Shown: positions 1 to 6,626, numbered from the stretch's first letter. The stretch is DNA of 8,479 nt from JBJENW01 sp051880395 (GCA_051880395.1 JBJENW010000308.1:1-8479); one strand, 5' to 3'. Numbers and translations are program-made. Notes: generated by a model from the letters alone, not told the origin.

Positions 1-15
1 GCCTTGCGCACCCAG

Positions 16-64
16 CCGAATTCCGGAAACTGTGTATCGGAAACGGTGGGTTGAGATATTTTTC
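16..64 (+). repeat. Partial third copy of the dispersed repeat that forms the 505-896 palindrome
   Basis: These 49 bases match the reverse complement of 505-553 at 41 of 49 positions without gaps, including an uninterrupted 15-base block around GGAAACTGTGTAT. Similarity continues loosely to base 1 (TGCGC before the CCGAAT block), so the copy is probably cut by the window edge. Its middle block matches the left arm of the palindrome, and the right arm is diverged there. This shows at least two sub-variants of one repeat family. No protein-coding role is evident: the reading frame across it meets a TGA at 52-54. Confidence 0.7.
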
Positions 65-223
65 GCTGAGGAAGAGAATGGCGAATCCGATACTTTTTTC
101 TGATATAAAGATTTGTTCCATCTACAACAACTTTTGCTCAAGAAATATATGTCTATCTGGATTCTTTTAAAATATGACAATTCAGTGTACTGTATTATTG
201 AAAATTCGACTAATTGACTTGAC

Positions 224-303
224 TTTTTTCAATTGAACTATTTCAAAATCCTTGACGCAGCCCCCGCTGCGCCTGCAATTTTGAAACGGCACACTTGAAA
301 AAA
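224..303. repeat. Nested 80-bp inverted-repeat hairpin (structured or MITE-like)
   Basis: Three concentric inverted repeats share one centre. The outer stem is TTTTTTCAA (224-232) with TTGAAAAAA (295-303). The middle stem is TTTCAAAAT (241-249) with ATTTTGAAA (278-286). The inner stem is CGCAGC (256-261) with GCTGCG (266-271) around a CCCC loop. It does not end in a U-tract in either direction, because the 3' side always reads A's, so it is not a standard intrinsic terminator. It could be a folded RNA, a cruciform-forming site or a very small non-autonomous element. The pairing is seen; function is unknown. Confidence 0.55.
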
Positions 304-435
304 CATTCTGCGTCATTAGGCCGAAAATGAACGTGTCAGCACACTAGAATTTCACAAGATTTTTGTAGTCTTTTATTCAGAAAAAGCAATACAAAACAAA
401 CATATATTGGTCGAAACATTGTTTTAAATATCCCC

Positions 436-461
436 AAAAATGTTCCATACGGAATATTTTT
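436..461. other. Small AT-rich hairpin, possibly a weak bidirectional terminator
   Basis: AAAAATGTTCC (436-446) can pair with GGAATATTTTT (451-461) around an ATAC loop, with one G-U pair when read as plus-strand RNA. The stem ends in U's when read rightward and nearly so leftward. Only two G-C pairs close the loop, so termination would be weak. It lies between the nested hairpin and the long palindrome. Confidence 0.3.
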
Positions 462-504
462 ATAAATTCACAAGTACGTTTTGTCTGCAACACTTTTTCC
501 CCAA

Positions 505-896
505 GAAACAGATCTCAGCCTACCGCATCCAATACACAGTTTCCGGGATTCGGGCAGGCGCAGAACACGGGGCGGCATCTTACAGAGTGGCTTTGACAGA
601 AATGATAGTAAGTTTTGACGGGCAGTTCTGCGATGCCTTTGCTGTTTTTTGACCGTTGAACAACCGGTGCATCCTGTCCGCCCGGAAAAGAATCCGGTTT
701 TGATTCTTAGCCGGGCGAACAGGATGTGCCGGTTGTCCAACCTCCAAAAAACAGCAAAAATAAAGCATCGCAGGACTGCCCGTCGCGAACTTACTTCATT
801 TCTGTCTAGCCACTCTGTAAGATACCGCCCCGTGTTCTGCGCCTGCCCGAATCCCGGAAACGTCCGTAAAGGAATCCCCAAGCTGAGATCTGTTTC
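505..896. repeat. Giant imperfect palindrome made of two head-to-head repeat copies
   Basis: The left arm (505-694) is the reverse complement of the right arm (702-896) along nearly its whole length, with a 7-base loop at 695-701. Positions 541-592 pair with 808-859 at 51 of 52 positions. The tips 505-519 and 882-896 pair perfectly, and the apex 671-694 with 702-725 pairs at 21 of 24. A five-base insertion near 756-765 and a diverged block (520-540 against 860-881) show the arms are old and separately mutated. The arms look more GC-rich than their surroundings. The open frames crossing it are by-products of the symmetry and lack ribosome sites. As RNA it would fold into a hairpin of roughly 190 bp. 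It may be a non-autonomous mobile element or a pair of inverted intergenic repeats; I do not recognise a named family. Confidence 0.85.
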
Positions 897-1001
897 GCAA
901 ATCCACCCCTAAAGAGTGGTGGGGTCGATACCGTTTCGGGTAGCCGATAAAGTAGTGGTCGCAACACTTACACTCATATAAAGCGTAACACGTTCTATTT
1001 T

Positions 1002-1448
1002 CTACCAGTCCTCATATACATACTTCCCTGATGGAAAGAAAATGATTTTTTTCTTCGGTTCTCCATAAGAAAAGACATAGGCTTTTGTCTCACATAATAT
1101 ATGATTTTTCGTTACAGTATCTATATTTCCATAATAGTTTAATTCCGTAATGGATGCCTCCTTTGAAAGAATTCTTTCTTCTGCTTTTTTTACCGAATAT
1201 CTCGGAAAAAATCCCACATACAGATAAACACTCGCAAAAACAAGCACACATAACACACAAAACGCTCTCTTTGTCTTTCCGGCAGTGAAAAACGATATCA
1301 AAGCAACCGTAAGAAGCACTACGCACAGACTACACTGATACGCCCCTCTAAAAACAATTCCATTTACCACTAACATTGTGATCATAGCGGCAATGATTGC
1401 CACACAAAGCACAACCACCTTGTAATCGGTTCTTTTCTCTTCTCTCAT
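1002..1448 (-). CDS. Small membrane protein of unknown function, three predicted helices
   Basis: This is a 148-residue protein I do not recognise. Three hydrophobic stretches, about residues 10-33, 36-56 and 61-81, look like membrane helices. They are followed by a charged soluble tail (82-148) rich in Lys, Glu and Tyr that ends in a Phe/Tyr-rich block. The start is ATG at 1448-1446. A GGAG lies 11 bases upstream, a rather long spacing, and the ATG overlaps the TGA of a short upstream frame (1537-1445), so translation may be coupled. It follows the permease gene on the same strand after about 185 bases with no clear hairpin terminator, so it could be the last gene of the ABC operon. No terminator with a U-tract follows; the long palindrome begins about 105 bases downstream. 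Its link to the exporter is inference from position only. Confidence 0.7.
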   Translation of the reverse strand: MREEKRTDYKVVVLCVAIIAAMITMLVVNGIVFRGAYQCSLCVVLLTVALISFFTAGKTKRAFCVLCVLVFASVYLYVGFFPRYSVKKAEERILSKEASITELNYYGNIDTVTKNHILCETKAYVFSYGEPKKKIIFFPSGKYVYEDW

Positions 1449-1537
1449 AAATAATCTTTCTCCATTTTCTGCTCCTTAAGCATGAAACACAATCGAAAAG
1501 CAGTTTGATAAATACTAACTTGAATACCTATAAGCAT
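1445..1537 (-). CDS. Possible short coupled upstream ORF (30 codons)
   Basis: An open frame starts at ATG 1537-1535, encodes 30 residues ending in KMEKDYL, and stops with a TGA that overlaps the ATG of the next gene in the classic ATGA arrangement. The outermost ATG lacks a ribosome site. An internal ATG (M25, before EKDYL) has AAGGAG about six bases upstream, so even a six-residue leader could be what is translated. It could equally be a chance frame, or the worn end of a former gene. The overlap and the AAGGAG are seen; translation is inferred. Confidence 0.22.
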   Translation of the reverse strand: MLIGIQVSIYQTAFRLCFMLKEQKMEKDYL

Positions 1538-1571
1538 AAATTTTCTATGTAAAATTTATCCACTTCAAAAG

Positions 1572-1616
1572 TAAAAAAAAAGTATTCTTATTGTATCGCC
1601 ACTTTATAACTCCTTT
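1572..1616 (-). other. Orphan Shine-Dalgarno with a four-codon frame and a T9 tract
   Basis: Downstream of the permease stop, the minus strand carries a perfect AAAGGAG (1616-1610). Seven bases later comes GTG GCG ATA CAA TAA (1602-1588), then nine T's (1581-1573). I find no stable stem before the T-tract, so it is a poor intrinsic terminator. The strong ribosome site serving four codons may be the leftover start of a deleted gene or a leader peptide. Confidence 0.25.
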
Positions 1617-1633
1617 CCGTCCTAACCACTGTT

Positions 1634-4144
1634 TTAATCCGTAAAATACCGCAATCTTTCTACGACGCTCTCCTTTGTCGTTCTGTGATACATTGTCAAC
1701 GGAACTATCATACAGATTCCCATAAAAATTATTCCAGTCGCCAACATTTCTTTGATTGGATAAGAAAATACAAAATAACCGACTCTGCTTTTTGTTAGCT
1801 TTCCCAACAATAGCAATACTCCGCTTCCAATTGTCGCTGTAAGAATCATAACAAGCAAACTATAAAATATCCCCTCTAATACCAACATTTTACGAAGCTG
1901 TTTGCGTGTCATTCCAATGCTTTCCAATACTGCAAACTCCTTCTTTCTCACAACCAGTCCTGTCATCGTTACATTTGCGTAATTAATTACCGCCAAAAAT
2001 AATAAAATTACACAAATGGATTCCATGACAATTCTAGCCGAGCGAATATAATTTTGACTATCTGCCAACATATCCGATTTGGCAAGCATTGATATGACAC
2101 CCGCGTTTGTGTATCCTGATTCATGTTCCTCCATCAGATAGCTTTTATTGTGTTCTTCTATCATTTTATTGAACTGTATTTTTAGCATTCGTTCCTGATT
2201 GGCTGCTACATCGAGCCGGATACCAAAAGTACGTTTTTCTAACCCCATTTTCCGAAATCCTTTGTCACTTACTAAAAAATATACAATGTCTGGTCCTTTC
2301 CATGTAGACTCAAATTTTGGAAGTCCCTTTTCTGTAAAATCCAGATACCCACAGCATGGCATCGTGCTTACTTTTTTCTCATTCATACGATAAATTGAAA
2401 TCGGTTTTCCAATCGTTTCTTTACTTTTGTTTTCTTGAATTTTTGAAAGATTATGGTAATGCATGACGATGGCTCCCTGCCCATTTCTAACCGCATCCAC
2501 ATCGACGGACAATCCTTTTTCCTGAACAAACTGCTGCAATCTTTTTAAATAAGCATCACTTAAAATCTGGACAGTAAACGGATATTTATCCCCGTCATGA
2601 TCTTCTTTATTCATGGAAGCGAATCGTATAGACAGCGTTTCATCCGACATAGAAACCATTCCATAGCCACCTTGCACTTTCTCTTTTTTTGTGACACCTT
2701 TTCGATTCAGCATTTTATCCCAAACGGTATCTTCCCGATTTGAAACTCCATTATAACCTGGATTAGCATCAATCTTGAAATCAAAATATTCTTTTTCAAT
2801 CCGGTTTGTGTCATCGAGTCCTTTTACCAACACAATGGTACCTAAAAATACGGTAATACTAATAAACAAGGAACCGATTGTCAGAAACAATCTTTTTTTA
2901 TATCGCAGAATATTTCCCCATGCCATTGCCGACAGGGAATTTCCTTTGGTTCTCTTCTTCTGTTTTTTCTTTCCCACCTTCTCTTTTCCGTCAAACTTTG
3001 CCGCCTCAATCGGAGACATCTTGACCATCTTCTTTATTGCCACTGCCCCGGCTAAAAAAGGCACCGAACCACCAAACACCATAGATCCAGCCAGAATCCA
3101 CCAACGAAACGCGATCATATTAGAAGCATTTCCAAGACCATACAGATACATTCCACTCAGAATTTTAGGAATGATTCCAATCGTTACGAGACAGCCTCCT
3201 ATACTTCCAAACAGGCATCCAAAGGCTGTGATGATTCCAATTTGTCTGTAGACCATCTTTTTCAACTGTATCTTTGTCATACCTAATGTCTTTAACAGTC
3301 CAAACTGGCGGATATCCCGATTCATGGAAATCTGTAAGATATTATAAATTAACAGATACGCAACCGATAAAATCAACACCGCACTAAAAATGGCCGTATC
3401 ATATCCTCCGGAAAAATCAAACATCGCTTGATACATGATGGAATTACCACCGATAAATTGCTGCGTCTCGTCACGCATCGGTACGTCCCGATACAACAAA
3501 TCTTCTATGTCGTCTCCCGACATATGTTCCTCTTGTTGAATAAAAAGAGTGGTATGATCCTCTCTGGAAATCTTGTTTGTTATCAAGAATTCTTCTGAAA
3601 AGTAGCCATCCGGTATCGTCTCTAACGGATCCATATACTCCGTATAGTATCCGGATAAGAGAAATGTCTTTGTTATTTCTTCTCCATTTACCAACGTCAA
3701 TTCTATCGGTATCTTCATCCCCACTTTTGGTTTCTGAATCTTCATCGCATGTAAGGTACGAGTGGCGAGCATGATCTCCTTCTCCTTTTTCGGATACTCC
3801 CCATGAATATCCGTATACGCTGGCATCTGCATCTTTTCATAGGCAGTTGCATCTAACACCTTTCCGATAAACATATTCGATTTTTCCGTTCCAACTTCCA
3901 CCTCTTTTCCCGTTTCTTTTATGTAAGACAATTTCTTTATCTGTTCATACTGCTTCTGTGTCGCATGTTTTAAGGTCGTAGAAGCAACCGTTCCACTCCC
4001 TCTTGCGTAAAGCAGATAATCACTTTCGATTTTCCCTGTGGCAAGACTAAAGATAGAAAATAAGGAAAAAACAGAAAATGCCACTGCAAAAACTAGCAGA
4101 CGATTTTGCCCTCTATTTGACCGATTCCTCTCTCTCGCTAGCAT
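1634..4144 (-). CDS. ABC transporter permease with two FtsX domains
   Basis: An 836-residue integral membrane subunit of a MacB/FtsX-type exporter; it forms the membrane half and its ATPase is the gene just upstream. Residues about 15-36 form helix 1, followed by a large outer domain (37-249). Three helices follow (about 250-270, 302-327, 349-370), with the cytoplasmic FtsX signature GLLKTLGMTKIQL at 282-294. The pattern repeats: helix 5 (417-441), a second outer domain (442-703), then helices at 704-729, 757-781 and 800-820, with VLESIGMTRKQLRKM around 739-753. This makes eight helices and two extracytoplasmic domains, typical of long clostridial exporters. I chose ATG 4144 over the longer frame at 4180 because AAAGGAG sits eight bases before it; the longer start would overlap the ATPase and has no ribosome site. 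The gap from the ATPase stop is 19 bases, implying one operon. FtsX-type permeases usually act mechanically on peptides, lipoproteins or envelope enzymes; the substrate here is unknown. Confidence 0.9.
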   Translation of the reverse strand: MLARERNRSNRGQNRLLVFAVAFSVFSLFSIFSLATGKIESDYLLYARGSGTVASTTLKHATQKQYEQIKKLSYIKETGKEVEVGTEKSNMFIGKVLDATAYEKMQMPAYTDIHGEYPKKEKEIMLATRTLHAMKIQKPKVGMKIPIELTLVNGEEITKTFLLSGYYTEYMDPLETIPDGYFSEEFLITNKISREDHTTLFIQQEEHMSGDDIEDLLYRDVPMRDETQQFIGGNSIMYQAMFDFSGGYDTAIFSAVLILSVAYLLIYNILQISMNRDIRQFGLLKTLGMTKIQLKKMVYRQIGIITAFGCLFGSIGGCLVTIGIIPKILSGMYLYGLGNASNMIAFRWWILAGSMVFGGSVPFLAGAVAIKKMVKMSPIEAAKFDGKEKVGKKKQKKRTKGNSLSAMAWGNILRYKKRLFLTIGSLFISITVFLGTIVLVKGLDDTNRIEKEYFDFKIDANPGYNGVSNREDTVWDKMLNRKGVTKKEKVQGGYGMVSMSDETLSIRFASMNKEDHDGDKYPFTVQILSDAYLKRLQQFVQEKGLSVDVDAVRNGQGAIVMHYHNLSKIQENKSKETIGKPISIYRMNEKKVSTMPCCGYLDFTEKGLPKFESTWKGPDIVYFLVSDKGFRKMGLEKRTFGIRLDVAANQERMLKIQFNKMIEEHNKSYLMEEHESGYTNAGVISMLAKSDMLADSQNYIRSARIVMESICVILLFLAVINYANVTMTGLVVRKKEFAVLESIGMTRKQLRKMLVLEGIFYSLLVMILTATIGSGVLLLLGKLTKSRVGYFVFSYPIKEMLATGIIFMGICMIVPLTMYHRTTKESVVERLRYFTD

Positions 4145-4152
4145 AACAAGAA

Positions 4153-4159
4153 CTCCTTT
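4153..4159 (-). promoter_or_regulatory. Ribosome binding site that fixes the permease start
   Basis: The minus strand reads AAAGGAG here, eight bases before ATG 4144-4142. It lies inside the 5' part of the longer in-frame extension beginning at 4180, which argues that the extension is not translated from its own start. Confidence 0.75.
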
Positions 4160-4163
4160 ATTA

Positions 4164-4844
4164 TTATTTTTCATTTTCATACTGTTTTACCTCTCCATCT
4201 TCCATTCGAATTATTCGATCTGCCATCTGTGCGATTTCTTCATTATGCGTGACTAGCACAATCGTCTGGTGATACCGGTACGCACTTGACTTTAATAAAC
4301 CGACAACCTCCATTCCCGCCTTTGAATCGAGATTTCCTGTCGGTTCGTCGGCTAAAATCACTGCCGGTTTTGCTGCCAGTGCTCTTGCGATTGCTACTCT
4401 CTGTTGCTGTCCACCGGATAGCATATTTGGCATACAATATTTTTTTTCTTCCAGATTCAACTCTTGAATGATTCGATCCAGAAACTCTTTCTCCAGCTTT
4501 CTTCCATCCAATTTTAATGGTAACGTAATATTTTCATATACATTCAGAATCGGCATGAGATTATAATTCTGAAAAACAAATCCGATATTTCTTCTTCGAA
4601 ATACCGTGAGTTCTTCCTCTTTCATTTCATTTAATTTCTGCCCGCGCACGATCACTTCTCCACTCGATGGATTGTCCAATCCTCCCATCATATTCAAAAG
4701 AGTTGTTTTTCCACTTCCAGATGAACCGACAATGGCAACAAACGCACCTTCTTTAATCGAAATGTTTACTCCATTCAATGCCCGCACTTCCCCGGCAGAT
4801 GTTTGATAGATTTTTTTTAAGTCCTTTGTTTTTACAATTTCCAT
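4164..4844 (-). CDS. ABC transporter ATP-binding protein (LolD/MacB type)
   Basis: A 226-residue ATPase that would power the adjacent FtsX-type permease from the cytoplasmic face. All family motifs are present: Walker A GSSGSGKTT (40-48), Q-loop Gln92 in FQNYN, signature LSGGQ (142-146), Walker B VILADEP (162-168), D-loop NLDS (171-174) and switch His200 in VTHNEEIA. The length is normal for this subfamily, and the sequence around the signature (LSGGQQQRVAIARAL) is typical of exporters of the LolD, MacB and BceA branch. The start ATG at 4844-4842 has GAGAGG eight bases upstream. The gene is first in its operon, separated from the kinase gene by a terminator, and lies just below a tandem direct repeat that may be the response-regulator site. 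The protein appears intact. Confidence 0.95.
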   Translation of the reverse strand: MEIVKTKDLKKIYQTSAGEVRALNGVNISIKEGAFVAIVGSSGSGKTTLLNMMGGLDNPSSGEVIVRGQKLNEMKEEELTVFRRRNIGFVFQNYNLMPILNVYENITLPLKLDGRKLEKEFLDRIIQELNLEEKKYCMPNMLSGGQQQRVAIARALAAKPAVILADEPTGNLDSKAGMEVVGLLKSSAYRYHQTIVLVTHNEEIAQMADRIIRMEDGEVKQYENEK

Positions 4845-4903
4845 CTAATATACCTCTCTGATTTTCTATTCTAATTCCATTTCCGCTTTTATTCTACAAC
4901 GCA

Positions 4904-4925
4904 TTACTTACAAACTACTTACAAA
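4904..4925 (-). promoter_or_regulatory. Tandem direct repeat, candidate OmpR-type operator for the ABC operon
   Basis: On the minus strand TTTGTAAGTAG is followed at once by TTTGTAAGTAA. Ten of the 11 bases repeat exactly, so the period is 11, about one helical turn. OmpR/PhoB-family regulators characteristically bind such head-to-tail repeats, and one of these regulators is encoded next door. The repeat ends 59 bases before the ATPase start. A possible -10 is TAGAAT at 4873-4868, which has no good -35 and fits an activator-dependent promoter. Another TAGAAT (4896-4891) is the alternative. The repeat is seen; binding is inferred. Confidence 0.55.
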
Positions 4926-4927
4926 AT

Positions 4928-4954
4928 AAAAAAAGCCGACGATCACTCGTCGAC
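4928..4954 (-). terminator. Intrinsic terminator of the regulator-kinase operon, built over the kinase stop
   Basis: In minus-strand RNA, GUCGACGA (4954-4947) pairs with UCGUCGGC (4942-4935) around a GUGA loop. The stem is eight pairs including one U-G, and is followed by seven U's. The upstream half encodes the last residues of the kinase and the loop contains its UGA stop. This separates the two-component operon from the ABC operon. Confidence 0.9.
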
Positions 4955-5806
4955 TTTCGTTATCCTACTGGGCAGGTAAATAGAAATGTCCAACCCCTTC
5001 TTTTTTCTCTTTGCTTTTATAAATCCTTCATGTTGCAATACAATCTCACGAGTCAGATACAATCCCAGTCCGAATCCCTCCTGAACAGTGGTACGTTCTC
5101 CTCTGTAAAACCGTTGAAAGATTCGATTTTCCTCTCCTTCCTCAATACCGATACCTTCATCTTGAATGGAAATCTTTGAAAACATATCATTACTTGTCAC
5201 GGTAATACAGATGACTGATCCATGATTCGAATACTTTACACTATTATCTAATACGTTATAAATTGCCTCCCCCAACCAATTTGTATCATGTAAGATTTGT
5301 ATCTTTTTTGGTAGATCGAGCTGAATCTCCATTTCCTTTTTCTCCGCTTCAGACTGAACCTGTAAAATACTTTTTAATATGGTTGCAGACACATCCGTTG
5401 ATTCTTTTTTAATCTGAATCATCTTATGCTCCAGTCGAGCCATCTTGATAAAACCATCTGTCAAAAAATGCAGCCGTTGTTCCGATACCTGAATCGCCTG
5501 AAGATAGGACTCTCTTTCTTTCTCTGATACGTCACTTTGCATGAGAAGACTTAGATATCCCTCGATATTCCCCAATGGATTCCGAAGCTGATGCGCAATA
5601 TCCGAAATCAATTCCTTGATATCATCCCTCTCCTTTGTGATCCGTTCTCTTTCTCCCCGCATCTGATCCGACAATCGCAGCAATTGAAATTGAATTTTAG
5701 AAGACAATGTATCTTCCTGAAGAGAATCTAACTTCAAAGGCTGATTCTTTAGCATATCCTCCAAAATTTCGGATATCACTTCTAACTCTTTCTTTTTCCG
5801 AAACAT
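4943..5806 (-). CDS. Cytoplasmic-looking sensor histidine kinase (HisKA + HATPase)
   Basis: A 287-residue histidine kinase, presumed to phosphorylate the response regulator encoded just upstream. The phospho-acceptor is probably His72 in the H-box AHQLRNPLGN (71-80). The ATP-binding lid shows the N-box NVLDNSVKY (184-192), G1 DEGIG (216-220), F-box IFQRFYRG (229-236) and G2 GFGLGL (244-249). What is odd is the front end: residues 1-70 are charged and helical, probably coiled coil, with no membrane segment or recognisable sensory domain. The start is well supported, because GGAG lies eight bases before ATG 5806 inside the 3' end of the regulator gene. It is therefore unlikely to be a truncated membrane kinase with a missed start. 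Signal input must come from a partner, possibly the ABC permease, or from the cytoplasm. Only three bases separate the regulator stop from this start, so translation is coupled. Confidence 0.9.
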   Translation of the reverse strand: MFRKKKELEVISEILEDMLKNQPLKLDSLQEDTLSSKIQFQLLRLSDQMRGERERITKERDDIKELISDIAHQLRNPLGNIEGYLSLLMQSDVSEKERESYLQAIQVSEQRLHFLTDGFIKMARLEHKMIQIKKESTDVSATILKSILQVQSEAEKKEMEIQLDLPKKIQILHDTNWLGEAIYNVLDNSVKYSNHGSVICITVTSNDMFSKISIQDEGIGIEEGEENRIFQRFYRGERTTVQEGFGLGLYLTREIVLQHEGFIKAKRKKKGLDISIYLPSRITKVDE

Positions 5807-5809
5807 CTT

Positions 5810-6478
5810 TTACTCTCCAAACGTATATCCCAGACCAAATACATTTCGAATATATATCGGTTTTTTCGGGTCTGGCTCTATCTTTTTTCTCAATCGGTTC
5901 AACGTGACATTTAGCGTATTCTCCTCTACATAATTTCCTTTCGAATCCCATAAATGCTCCAAAATTTGTTCTTTCGTCACGACCTGCCCCCTGTTTTTTG
6001 CCAAAAAAGTAAACAGCTCATATTCCTTTGCCGTCAGTTTGATCTCCCGCTCCTGACAGGTAACCTGTCTGCGTAAAAAATCCACTTTTAGATCACGATA
6101 CAAAAGAACCTCTTTTTCCCCTTGGGTCCGTCTCAAAACAGCTTCCACATGTTTTACAAAAACCGGCATTGAAAACGGTTTGACCAAATAGTCGTCCGCC
6201 CCTAAATCAAATGCTTTTATCATATTTTCCTCTTCGTCACATGCCGTTAGAAAAATGACTGGAATCTCTTTTTCGTCATGCGCTTTTTTACAGACTTCCA
6301 TTCCTTTACCATCCGGCAGACAGACATCTATGACCATGATATCCGGACATTCCTCCACTGCTTTTTTACCTTCTTCTACAGAATAGCACTGACTGACCTG
6401 ATATCCTTCCTTTTTTAAAACCTCTGCCAGAGCGGCATTATATAATCTTTCATCTTCTACAATTGCAATTTTTTTCAT
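5810..6478 (-). CDS. OmpR/PhoB-family response regulator
   Basis: A 222-residue DNA-binding response regulator. The receiver domain (about 1-115) has the acidic pair Glu8-Asp9, phospho-acceptor Asp51 in VIDVCLPDG, Thr78 and the conserved KPF at Lys100-Phe102. A winged-helix output domain (about 128-222) follows, with the typical LTAKEYELFTFLAKNRGQVV and the recognition-helix region NTLNVTLNRLRKKIE, ending in GLGYTFGE. The length is standard and all key residues are intact. It is first in a two-gene operon with the kinase and has its own promoter upstream. Its likely target is the tandem repeat in front of the ABC genes. No matching repeat was found at its own promoter, so autoregulation is not visible. 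Confidence 0.95.
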   Translation of the reverse strand: MKKIAIVEDERLYNAALAEVLKKEGYQVSQCYSVEEGKKAVEECPDIMVIDVCLPDGKGMEVCKKAHDEKEIPVIFLTACDEEENMIKAFDLGADDYLVKPFSMPVFVKHVEAVLRRTQGEKEVLLYRDLKVDFLRRQVTCQEREIKLTAKEYELFTFLAKNRGQVVTKEQILEHLWDSKGNYVEENTLNVTLNRLRKKIEPDPKKPIYIRNVFGLGYTFGE

Positions 6479-6507
6479 TGGAAATCACTTTCTTTTTTGT
6501 TTTTTCC

Positions 6508-6536
6508 ATTTTAACATAATTTTTTGATAATGGAAA
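6508..6536 (-). promoter_or_regulatory. Sigma-A type promoter of the regulator-kinase operon
   Basis: On the minus strand TTTCCA (6536-6531) is followed after 17 bases by TAAAAT (6513-6508), with TG one base before the -10 (an extended -10). It lies about 30 bases before the regulator ATG. The ribosome site AAAGTGA is weak. Confidence 0.6.
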
Positions 6537-6577
6537 CTTGCTTCGTTTACTTTTCGCATGTAACTATTTTTCATTTC

Positions 6578-6616
6578 AAAAAAGAATGCCAGCTGCAAAA
6601 CACAACCGACATTCTT
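6578..6616 (-). terminator. Intrinsic terminator after the ABC ATPase remnant
   Basis: In minus-strand RNA a 13-pair stem with several G-U pairs (6615-6603 with 6595-6583) closes a seven-base loop and is followed by a run of U's (6583-6578). It sits 11 bases after the stop codon of the short frame 6698-6627, as expected for the natural end of that former gene. Confidence 0.8.
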
Positions 6617-6626
6617 CTCCTTTTTT

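Larger units (their letters stand above)
65..504. other. AT-rich intergenic stretch without a supported gene
   Basis: I see no convincing reading frame with a ribosome site on either strand here. The content is AT-rich and holds two hairpins, annotated separately at 224-303 and 436-461. No tRNA, rRNA or riboswitch signature was recognised. Confidence 0.5.

Noticed and set aside
505..896. Retron msr-msd or group II intron structure
   Set aside because: A long hairpin alone suggested it, but there is no reverse transcriptase gene in the window and no conserved intron domain V-like end.
440..912. Open reading frames of 60-140 codons on both strands across the palindrome
   Set aside because: They mirror each other because of the inverted repeat, have no ribosome site, and resemble no protein family I recognise; the repeat itself explains them.
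4145..4180. Twelve-residue N-terminal extension of the permease starting MKMKNNN
   Set aside because: It overlaps the ATPase gene, has no ribosome site, and contains the AAAGGAG that serves the ATG at 4144.
1634..4844. Calling the exporter BceAB or a bacitracin-resistance system
   Set aside because: The permease has eight predicted helices and two outer domains rather than the ten-helix, single-domain BceB layout, and the kinase lacks the BceS membrane helices.
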